Shown here: piece by piece, positions 1 through 12,000 of the stretch
How the letters are laid out: each line of letters opens with the position of its first letter
Position numbering within the stretch: the first letter of the stretch is position 1
Origin: Liolophura sinensis
Taxonomy: Eukaryota; Mollusca; Polyplacophora; Chitonida; Chitonidae
DNA length: 64,000 nt
NCBI RefSeq assembly: GCF_032854445.1
Contig: NC_088298.1
Location: 3,966,160-4,030,159 of the forward strand
Reading direction: 5' to 3'
Notes under the pieces: model-generated
What the model saw: only the letters and a program-made list of their open reading frames with translations
What the model was told of the DNA's origin: nothing
The model's database searches: none
Program-made: the position numbers and the translations under genes

Positions 1-63
1 GCAGATTGCTAACTTCTGCGTGAGGCTCAAGTGGGGGGCTGCCTTCAGCTGCTTTGTGAGGTC
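1..63 (-). CDS. RAB3GAP1: RAB3GAP1 exon 15 (truncated by window edge)
   Basis: The first 21 codons of an exon are visible. They contain LTQKLAIC, comparable to the SLTYKLALC block. The acceptor CCTGCTAG precedes it and the remainder is outside the window. Confidence 0.82.
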
Positions 64-3000
64 CTAGCAGGGGGGAAACAGTAAGATTCATAAATGCACT
101 AACTTTGTAATGACACTTTATCAAAACAGAAGAAAAATAAATATTTCTTCATATGACAGGTCAGGAAAAGTTATTTGTAAATATTTTCTTGTTTGATTTT
201 TCTCTAAGGAGAAAAATACATGTGAAATAAGTTTTGTATGGTGGATATTTGGAACCACATCTTGCTCTAAAGAAACTCTGGACATGCATATAAATATGCT
301 CTACATGAGCATGTGAGGCATATCTAATAACCTGTATCTGTTTTTTCTAATCTCAAACATTCTCACATTTTTGATTTATTGATTTATTTATTTAATTTTA
401 CGCCATACTCAAGAATATTTCATGTATATGACGGCTGTCAGCATCATGGTGGCAAGAAACCGTACAAAGCCTGGGGAAACCCATGAACATCCTCAGGTTG
501 CTGGAAGACCTTCCCATGTATGACTGGAACTTATAAATATATTTAATATATCCATGAATATTGTCAAAATTCATATTTACAGCATGTGTGTGGATATACA
601 CAACATGTTCATTTATTAAACATGCATCACACCTTGATTTAGAGCACATCTGTTTTTTTTTTTGCTCCGGATGGTCGTGGGTTTTCCCCGGGCACTGCTC
701 GGTTTCCTCCCACCATAATGCTGGCCGTCGTCGTATAAGTGAAATGTTCTTGAATACGGCGTAAAACACCCATCAAATAAATAAATAAATAAATAAATAT
801 TTTTTGCTCTATTCATATTTCACAAATACTCATTCTGGACAGTTTACACCACTTAGCCAACACAGGCTTAGTCTTACCCTTATAAAACGGTCTGAAAGCT
901 CCCCAGGGTGGCTGTTGTTACTGTCTTCACGGGGCGTGTCCTCAGTTGCCAAGGATGCAGCGTCAGGACTAGCGTCAGGGAAGAGGTACTGTGGTCAAAA
1001 GAACAACAACATACAATGCAAATCATAAGTCCTCCAAGACATCAAAACATTCCAGGCCAGCAGTGTTTCTCAATGCAGAAGTAAATACACATCAGACTTG
1101 CTACAAAGACAGTATGATTAAAAGCCTCAATCAAACAAACTAAGGTATTTCACCTAAAGTTTGGTATGCAAATATGCACCCTCAGAGGTAAATACAGCTG
1201 TTAAAGTGATACTTCTGATGTCAAACTTTCAGTTTTTCTGATAAGAAACGAATCAAAAATGTGTCTTGAAAAATATTTAAACTTTAGGCGAAGCACAGAA
1301 GAGGTAAAATACTAGAAAAACCAAAGCCAAAAACTGAAACTACTGACCAGGAGTACACTGTTGAGGAGGTCTGCAGGGATTGGTGACTCATCAGGTTTGA
1401 CCTTTAACCTGGTGGAAGCGTGTGACATCACAGAGGTCAGTGAGGGTATAGAGTAGGGGACTGCTGGCTCTGTTAACCTCTGTAGAGCCTGACTAATGTC
1501 TGCTGATGTGTCTAAAAACAACAGTAACGTAGCAAATTCTGAGAATTAATATCCAATGTTAAATATGCAAAACTCACACATGGAGCAAGATGGTTTTTCA
1601 AACTTGCACAAACCTTTTTTGATAAGATTCAAACAATATTTGGAGCAGTCAGTTTACGGAAACCAATGACCAATCAAGGAAATCGTTAAATACAGTGAAT
1701 GATAAAGTTAGATCAAGTCAGATTCATTTGGGGGAGGTGTTTTTTAACATACAGTTTTTAATGATGATTAATGATTTAATAATTTTTCCTTTTGAGCTTC
1801 CTTTTCAAATCAGCCCATTTTCTACCAAGGTATGACAATTTGTCCAAATCTCTTCCTGGTTCAGTCCAGGTATACCCTGTTATGACAAGTTGTTTCAAAT
1901 CTCTTCTATCAATTTCTGGGAAAGCCCATTTTTCTACCAAGGTATGATGAGTTGTTTCAAATCTCTTATATCTCTTCCTGGGCCAGCCCATTTTTCTACC
2001 AAGGTATGACGAATTGTTTCAAATCTCTTATATCTCTTCCTGGGCCAGCCCATTTTTCTACCAAGGTATGACGAGTTGTTTCAAATCTCTTCTATCTCTT
2101 CCTGGGCCAGCCCATTTTTCTACCCAGGTATGACGACTTGTTTCAAATCTCTTCTATCTCTTCCTGGGCCAGCCCATTTTTCTACCCAGGTATGACGAGT
2201 TGTTTCAAATCTCTTATCTCTTCCTGGGCCAGCCCATTTTTCTACCCAGGTATGACGAGTTGTTTCAAATCTCTTATCTCTTCCTGGGCCAGCCCATTTT
2301 TCTACCCAGGTATGACGAGTTGTTTCAAATCTCTTATCTCTTCCTGGGCCAGCCCATTTTTCTACCAAGGTAAGACGAGTTGTTTACCTTTGTCATCATC
2401 CTCCATGAGAGCTTTGCCCAAAAGCTGGTCTGTGGTTTCCTTACAATGACAGAGCTGCAGGAAATCACGCAGGTAGTCTCCTGAAACAAGAAATGTACAA
2501 AACAATCAAACAATTAAATGTACTTCTGAGGAAAATTGGGAACATCACATTTGCCATAATATCACTATTCAAAATGAGGAAACGTTATTGTAGCTAACGA
2601 TGTGTTTGTGGGTTGATCATCACATTCTCTCCATTTACCTAGTAGTGTTTGTTTTAAATGTCTATGAAACCAGACAGGAAATCTCACTCAGTACACCTGA
2701 AAGTCTCAACACACTGATGACAACCAGGATGGCACAATACTACACAAAGCAGGAGGCTTCAGAAGATGGCATATCCTCCACCCCGACTGCCCAGCCACAC
2801 CCCCAGCCCCCAACTGCCCGGCCACATATCAGTACATCAAGAGATTTTCACACAACATTTGGATCATACACATCTTCATTTTGTCCCTGACACATCTGTC
2901 ACCTTTCAAGAAAACCCACTGAAAACTTTAGGAGATGCATTCTTATTTCATTTAAGTCCAAATTTTATCTTCAGACCTGTATAACTTTGGACTTCACGAA

Positions 3001-6000
3001 AAAAGAACAAAAAAACGTTATGCATATCTACATAATGTCCTTACACATCTGACACATTTCATAAAAATAAGTTGAAAACTGCAAAGAAGGACTTGCATTG
3101 ACAAGTTAAAGACACAGGCAGACTGATGGACACACAAGGCCTACCACAGCATGATCCATCATTAATGACCAGTATAAACTAATTGATTATACTAAAGTAC
3201 TATATAGAGGAAGAGAAAATGACAACACAAACCGAGTAAGCAGAATGGGTCTTCAGTCATCTGTATTCTGACAGTCCACTGGGGAGCTTGTAAAGGGTCT
3301 AAATCTCTGAAATTAAATTAAAACAGAATAAATTTGAAAAACAATTAAAAAAATTAAAAAAGCATATAGAAAAATGTGCATTTCTGATAGCGTTCTTATC
3401 CATCTTTCTCTCATATTGTTTAACCTCCCTATCAAAACAATCATATAACAGTAAACAATTGTTTTAACCTTATAAACATTTAATCGTTATACAGTGATAC
3501 AATGATGCATCTATAGAATGCACAGTTTGGCTATGATACTATCATATGATTTCCAGAATTTTCAACGCAAAGAAACAATTTTACACCATACATGTAACAT
3601 TTTGTAACAAAATAAGCTGAATATAGACACATAAACTAATATCCATTTTGGAAGGATACCAAAAGTTGAGTGCTTTACAGACACAATGTCTACAGGAAAA
3701 AAATTTGTTTTGACAAGGAACCATTTCCAAATATCCAGTATGATGTATGAAGGTCAAGCAGGGGTGATAACTCTGTTATGAGTTGTGCCAGTGAACTTAC
3801 GAATAAGCCTGGTTATCTACGATCATCTCTTCAGAAAGACTTGGCCAAGTACATGATAAATGCAGTTCACTGAAAATGAAAAAATAAAAAGTCCAATTTT
3901 TTTTTAATTTTGTGAATTCAAGATAATCTAAGATTGGTTACGTTTGACTATTTTGTCAATTATCCCATTGTCACTGCTCCTCTGCTTTTGCAACTATGTT
4001 GTAAGTCTTTTAGTACCCAATTCCTCCACCTTTTCGCATATGAAAGAGCAACTTTCAGTGCAATTTAGGCACATTTTAAATTTGATTTTGGACACAAAAC
4101 TTCATCAGTTGGATTGGCCTATTTCAGGGCTTCACGAAAAGTGTAATTTTATCAGTCTATACAGAATAATGCCTTCAGAATATACTTGTGAAAAGGTTGA
4201 AGAATTACAGTATGTTAAAACATGTTCAAGGATAATCAGATTGAGGCCAGAATATGTAATATTCCTGAAAAATGTGTCAAAATAAATGTACGTGTAGCAC
4301 AGAGTGAAAAAACTCTCTCACCTGACAGGATCTTCACAAGCCCCGAATGGTAGAGTACCAATTTCCGTGAAACCAACCTCGTCACCTCCGACTGATGAAA
4401 GATCTGCAGCACAATTAAAGCTAATCTACAAACTACTCACGCATAAAAATTATACGGCATATTATTCATGTACACTCTACAAAGGAAGGTATAAATCAAG
4501 TTTCCAGTTCAACGGTTTAAGACTGAGAAAGTTTTATATGTATGTATGAATATACTGAAGTTCAGTGAAGTAAAATGAAACAAGAACTGGGTGTTTAATT
4601 TCAACCCAAAATTGTAGCCAGAAAACAAAAATGACAAAATGACACTTGCATAAAAATGTTGTAAAGCTATTCTTAAAAAAAAAATTCAATAACCTTACGG
4701 GGATTTTAAAGACAAAGACCACTGTAAAACGCATGCAAAACCATTAGAAACTGTCCAGGAAAATAGTTGTTTTTTTTTTTTTTCGAATTTTTCTAACCGA
4801 GTAAACTTGTGTTGGAAGATCAGATGCTACAGTGGACTGTTGTGAAACAGAAGGTATCAGTAATGCCATATCTATACTCTATGCCTAAAATAATCTGTGT
4901 CAAGATAAAATCAGTGAATGATGAAAGGTAGCAGTCTAATGTGTGTTAAGTAGCAAAAACTTTGTGACGTCAATGGTCCCATTGTGGTTAAAACAGGCTA
5001 CCATAGAATAAATATTCAAAAGCATTTTACAAGGTTAAACAAACTGTAAAAAAAATAAATCCCATTATTTTTGTGGACAGTTTTTAATGGTGTTTCATCT
5101 GATACATACATCATTTTAGAGTGGTCTTTGTCTTTGAAGAAAGTAACAATAAAAGAAAATAAAAACTTCGATCAAAATCCCAATGAAAACTTTACAAGAA
5201 TACAGCCCTTTTCTGGAAGTTCGCTAGAATTAATCCAAACAAACATATTTTTAACAATGGCCTAATACCAATACTACACATTCTCAGGAAATGCTGCAGA
5301 GCAATAATGGAAGGTAATAATAGTGCTCATGTTTTTTCCTGTTCAACCATACCTGGAGGTCCCTGAGGCCAGGGGGAGTTAACCCAGTCCTGTAGGACAT
5401 ATGTGAAGCGGACCGACACAGAGACTGGGGGCAAAGACACCGTTGACATACCCTGGGGACAGAAGACAGGAAACAGTACAATGTTAAATAACCATGCAAT
5501 GAATACACCCTCAAAAAGACTCACTTATAGGGGAATTTTGAGTTGGCACTCTTTTGTAGTCAAACGTAAAAACAGTCCTACTATGTCATGTGGCCATTTT
5601 CCAGAGGCACAAATGACACCTCTTTCCTTTAGGGACTTCTCCAGTTCACAAAACACTCAGATTCTCTGATTCGTCCTTCATTTATCTACTCTAAATTACT
5701 TTTTCATTTATCTACTCTAAATGGCTTTTTCATTTATCTACTCTAAATGGCTTTTTCATTTATCTACTCTAAATGACTTTTTGTGGCACTTCTAACAGAA
5801 GCATATGTAATAGTGAATGGGATCAAAAATAGTTGCCTAACATTTTTGACAGGTCACATGATACGGTTGGACTTTCCCTACCTCCAACGATAAAACAGTT
5901 CAAACTGGAAACTCCCCTATTCAGTGCAGAAAGTCTAGGCACTATATAAGGTATGGAAAAATATGGTATCAGTGACCCTCATATTGGGCGAGGCGTCAGC

Positions 6001-9000
6001 TGTATCCTGTTCCTGAATAACCACGTAACAAATTTATCCCGCAAAAGACCCATTAATTCAGGCAAATTGCTTAAGCATAGTCACTGTTTTCACAGCCAAT
6101 CAAAGGGAAATAATCTAGTCAAAGGAGACATATAGCTTTAGCTGCAGAAGCCTGTCGCCCACGTGACCGTTGCTGTCCAATGAAAAGATGCATAATGATA
6201 ATGTACAATAGTTTTAACATTCATTACTCTCTACAAGTTAACTGTGTTTAAGATGTGAGGGAATTCTCCAAACACAAAGCCACTTACCAGTTTTCCTTTG
6301 AAGACGTCGAGAAGGCCAGCCAGGTGGTTGTACTGAGGAGGGATTCTCTTAAGATGGACCATGTCGAACTGGGTGGTGAGTCCTGTGGCCACACAAACTC
6401 CGCTGTACATCTTTCTCCAGCTCTGTAAGATCTGCACAAACACTGGTACAGGGCTGTCAACAAAACACAGCGATTGACTGATTGATAGATATAACATCTC
6501 TAAGTCCTGTGGCCACACAAACTCCTCTCTACATCTTCTTCCAACTGTGTACCAACCACTAGCTCCAGGCTGTGCACACCTGAATGATTCAAATTTTAAA
6601 GGCTACTAGGAATAAATGTTATGAAAGCTTTAACCACGGTAAAATGTTCTTATTGGTTGAACTTTGTGATAAACACAGCAGTGCATCGAGCCAGTTGATA
6701 GATTCCAAAAACTCACCATCCTGTGTTGCTCAGAGCGATGTTCACTGAGCTGACCAGTAATTTACTGCGGCTCTCAGAATCGATGGCGTCGTTGACAGGA
6801 GATATAACCACAAAGTCCCGCAACCCATACCTGAATGAAAACAAGAACATGAAACCAGTTTGATGTGAGACACCATTGGTAACAGGCTTTGGTAGGGAGG
6901 TTGCCGGCAAACTGCAGATGGTCATGGGTTACCCTCTAGCGCTGCCCGGATTCCACCCATCATAATGCTGGCCGTTGTCGTATAAGTGAAATTTTTCCTG
7001 AGTACGGTATAAAACACCAATCAAATAAATAAATCAAAATAAGTAACAGGCTTTGGGGGAGATAATGTCTAACTTCCACACCATATATGGTCTCACTTAC
7101 TGGTACATCAACAAAGAGTAAGGGAGGAATCATACAGACAAACAAACTTTCTTAAAAAAATAGAATTCTACAGGTAATTACACATACTTATTTATTAAGC
7201 AATATATAAATAAATAATCAATTTCTCACTAATGCTGGTTTTGAAGGTATGTCAGTTCTTTTATAGCCTAGAAAGCGCTGTTCAACTTAATCTCAATTTA
7301 TACCACGTTATCACACAACTGAGGCACAATGACCAAGGAAATGGCTAGAAAAAGTGTGAATATGTTCTGTATAACTGCATTTCACTGACTACAAATGGGA
7401 CACACTGATTATGGAATGGGTCCTGGGTGTGCCCAGTTTACTTTCTAGTCTACTGAATGAGCGGGGACCCTGAAACACGGTACTCTCGGCCCAACGACAC
7501 ATCTCGTGATGACGTTAGGTATCATTACATTTTCAGTGGAAGTGGTTGCGACAACATTAAATTACAGAAAGACTGACCCACTGTTCAGAAAAGTCTGCTG
7601 ATGCTGGATTTATTTATTTATTTATTTATTTCATTGGTGTTTTAGTCCGTCCTCAAGAATATTTCACTTATACGATGGCGACCAGCATTATGGTGGGAAG
7701 AAACCGGGCAGAGCCCGGAGGAAACCCACGACCATCCACAGGTTGCTGAAAGATCCTGCTCTGCAGGGAACATCAGTATTCATACCAAGAGAATGTAAAC
7801 AATCGGTTGAGTGATCATTATACAGATTAGTATTTTCTCAGGACTTGGCCCCTAGAAGACGATCACCTGTAATGATCATGTGATCATGCTATAACTATTA
7901 CTATTTAATTATTACATGAAACAAAATAAAGGCACAGCAAAATTTTCAATTTTGACAATATTCTGAAATGTTAAAGGACGTTTCAGAGAGCAAGTTTGAA
8001 AAGTTTAGTTGAAATTCATGTACTCAAATCTGAGAAGCACAGAGAAAAGTAATTTTAATGTGTTTAAAACAAGACAGGGTTGATTAAAAATTATTAGGTA
8101 GAGGCTGACATTACAACAACAGCATGGAGACGGACATCAGAATTGCCCATCCGATGATGTTGGTTATGAACCCATTCCACACAAGTCCCAGGCAAGTACG
8201 TTTAGCCACTAGACCAGTGCCCGCTCTCCAATTCCGTGGTGATTAAAACCAGCTGTACCCACCATCTACTCAAACAATGGGCTCTGGAGGGAAAATCATT
8301 ATCCATTGACATCATGTCCAGGAAGGCATTCGGAATCTGGTCTGGGAACACAGAAAAATTTACGTACTGGCTTTATTCATCAGTGATCTCCAGTAATGCC
8401 AAGATCAAGGCCACCACAGAATTCAAATATTTAAACGCATTTCATTACATTTTAAAAGCATACACATTCATTACTGTTTGGCTGGGGTGAAAGATAGCTA
8501 ACATAAAAGATCAAATTTCAGTGAAATTTATGTACATTTTTATTTGACTTTGGAGACAAAACTACATTGGTTGGATTGGCCAGTGTCAGCTGAACTTTGG
8601 GAGTGAGTGAGTGCTTGGGGTTTAACATCGTACTTAACAATTTTTAAGTCAGATGACGACAAAGGAATCCTTAGAGTGCATGTAATGTGCCTCCTTGTTG
8701 CAGGACGGATTTCCACTGCTCTTTCATCTAGTGCTCCTTCACTGAGACGACTTACCGAAGGCAAGTAAGCCACCCCGCCCGATCCATTATATTGATACGG
8801 GTCAACCAAGTGTTGCACTACCCCCTTCATGCTGAATGCCAAACGTGGAAGTTACACTTACTCTTTTAAAGTCTTAGGACTGACCCTGGAACTACCACTC
8901 CCGAAGCACTCTACCAACCTTTCTAGTCAGTCAGCAGAACTTTGGTTACTGACCCTTCATTTAAGCATGACCAAGGCTTTAGGCTACATTGTGAGGCATT

Positions 9001-12000
9001 AAGCTTCAAATGTGCATCTCTTAAAGAAAGATTTCATAACAAAATTCAGGTATTATTAAATACAGTTTTATGAGGCTTTCCCCCTGACAACCTTGCATTT
9101 CCCTTTAAATGAAACAAAAATTTTTCTCAACTTTTCATAGCGTTTAGGTATCCATGACAAAAATTATAAGCTAAATATTTCAAATCATACCATGGTCCTC
9201 ATCTACATCTTCATCTCTGCCCTCGCTGTCTCGACCTCCGTCAGGGGAGGTCACTGGCTTCAAATAATGATGTGTTACCGTGAACTTGAAGTCAGCAAAA
9301 CTCAGCTGAGTGGTCTCCTCTTCCCACTGGCCAAAAGTGAGCTGACCCTATTTGCCAAAATTAAATAAATAAATTAATGCCAAAAATTAGCAAACTCAAA
9401 TTGCTACTAATGATAGTCTTTAAATGACTGTAAAAAGTGATAAAGTCTTGAAGTGATCTGCATTATGTATTTTACAAACTTTATGACTGATCTTGAATAG
9501 TAACATTTAGGCTGATATTTTGGGTAAGGTAATAATTTGGGCCATCCTAAAATATTGTATTGCCCTTCATTATGACGTCATACAAGATTTAATCTCAACT
9601 ACAGGTAAAACTGTTGGTCAGAGAGCTATGCGATTTGCACCCTTCGATTTTGCGTCGAAAAATATGTCGCAATCAGCTCATTTTAAAGCGCATATAAATA
9701 ACTTTGCTGAGTATGACTTTCTGCCTTATGACTTTAGCAACTGACATATTTATTTATTTATTTATTTGATTGGTGTTTTATGCCGTACTCAAGAATATTT
9801 CACTTATACGATGGCGGCCAGCATTATTGTGGGTGGAAACCTGGCACAGCCCGGGGGAAACACACGACCATCCGCAGGTTGCTGCACACCTTCCCACGTA
9901 CGGCTGGAGAGGAAGCCAGCATGAGCTGGACTTGAACTCACAGCGACCGCATTGGTGAGAGACTGCTGGGTCATTACGCTGCGCTAGCGCGCTAACCAAC
10001 TCAAGCACGGAGGCCTCACGACTGACATAAGCTACAATGCTCTAATACCTTCATATGTATTATCGTCGCTGGATGTTTCTGCATTAAACATTTCCCTACA
10101 AGTAATTCGCTGCCATTCGGTTGCCCAGGAAATCTCAAGTCTTTGGGCCAAGTCCACTTGAATCAGAGAGCAATTGTTTTTCTTCGAAGCTTACATGTGC
10201 ATGTACTACCATACCACATCATTTGTATACAGAAAATATAATGCATCTGATACCGTCTGTGCTAAAAAAAATTTTATTTTGCACTCAACTACATAAATAA
10301 GGTGTAAAACGATGAAGAACAAGGCATGCCTTAAGCACGTGATAAAAAAAAATTTAAAAAAATGTCAGGGGTTTCCAACATTCTAATCTGAGCTACATGT
10401 AAAGCTATGCGGTTTGCACCATTCCATTTTGTCTCAAAAAATATGTAGGTTCAGTTCATTTGAAATTGTATTAGAACAATTTTACCGAGAATGACCTTTC
10501 CCCTTATGACTTTGGTGACTGACATAAGCTACAATGTGCTGTAATACCTTTAGATGTACTATCGCCACTGGATGTTTCTGTATTACACATTCCACTACAT
10601 TTTTTTGACTGATTTCCAAATGGGTCATTCACCTTCTAGAGCCACTTAAGAGTTTTAGGTGAAAAACCACTTCAGGTGATCAACAGTACTTTAAGTCTGA
10701 AACTTTGAATTCAGTGCTGACAGCACATGCCGCACTAAGCTGCTCCAGTTACCTACCTTTGCCACCGGAGGTAGAGGGCGCTGACTGACAAGTTTCCATT
10801 CATGCAGGGTTTCTTCGAATCGTGCAATGAACCTGTGATTCCAAGAGAAAACATTCAGCTATAGAAAAAAAAACTGTCAATGCTACTGTAATTCTTCAAT
10901 ACTTTTGCATGTTTGCTTGGTGTTTTTTACAGCAACTTCTGGTGGCATTATTCTGTGTAGGATGATAAAATTATACTTTTTGTGACACTATGAAAATGAC
11001 CAATCCAACCAATGTAGTTTTGTCTTCAAAATAAAATTAAAAACATGTATGAACTGAAAATGAAATTTGCTCTTTCATGTGTGAAAAGGTTGAAGAATTA
11101 GGTATATACCGATAAGGGTTCATGTGTACCAATGCTGATTATTTAGTTGTATATGTACAAAGAAATCCAATATGTCTACTGTTACACAGCCATGTTGGCA
11201 AACTTATCCATCAGCCTTTCTTTACTAGGTAGAGTAATACATAACACAAACAAAAGAAACTCCCAGTTTTGAAACTGTTTTGTTGAAATGCATGTCAAAT
11301 CTGTAAAATTTTCAACATTTTGGCAGGTCATGTGATGGGCAACATCACTGCACACAGCCCCCAAAAACAAAAAGTTAAAAACTGGCCACAAAAACAATGA
11401 CAGCCAACTAAGCGATGTGGCAAAACTCTCGGGTTACCAAACTCCAGCGCCAACTTATAGGCCCCAGCCTGTCCTCCCGACCGAGCCAAGCAGACATGTT
11501 GAGCCATGGTTGAGCAATGTCTGAACACTGGATTTATGATGGGTAACAATTCAGGGAGGAAAATGAAGGACTTGGCCAAAGGGTTCACACTGAATTTCGG
11601 GGAAAGATCCAGAATCTCTAATGGCCCAATACAGCAGGGCATTACAGACGCTCAGTATCTAAACACAGTTGTTTTTTTACGTTGAAAACACATTGAAAGG
11701 ATCTCATACCTTTCCCATTCGGATGCTGTGGTGAAATCCGTAATTTCAAAAACGTCAGCATCCTGAAAAAATTAAAGGCCAAAATAAATTCATGCAGAAC
11801 AAATGAAATCTAAAAACCCCACCACAACATGAGAAGTTAAGCGATCTCATAATAACTGATAAAATCAAAGGCATGGGAATTCCCACAAGATCCCAAAATA
11901 AAAGCAAAGACGAATAAAGATAATATAATTCTTCCGTAAATTGGCAAAACACTTGATGTAAATGAAACCGGAGTTACGTGTACAAAATATAGTTATGAAG

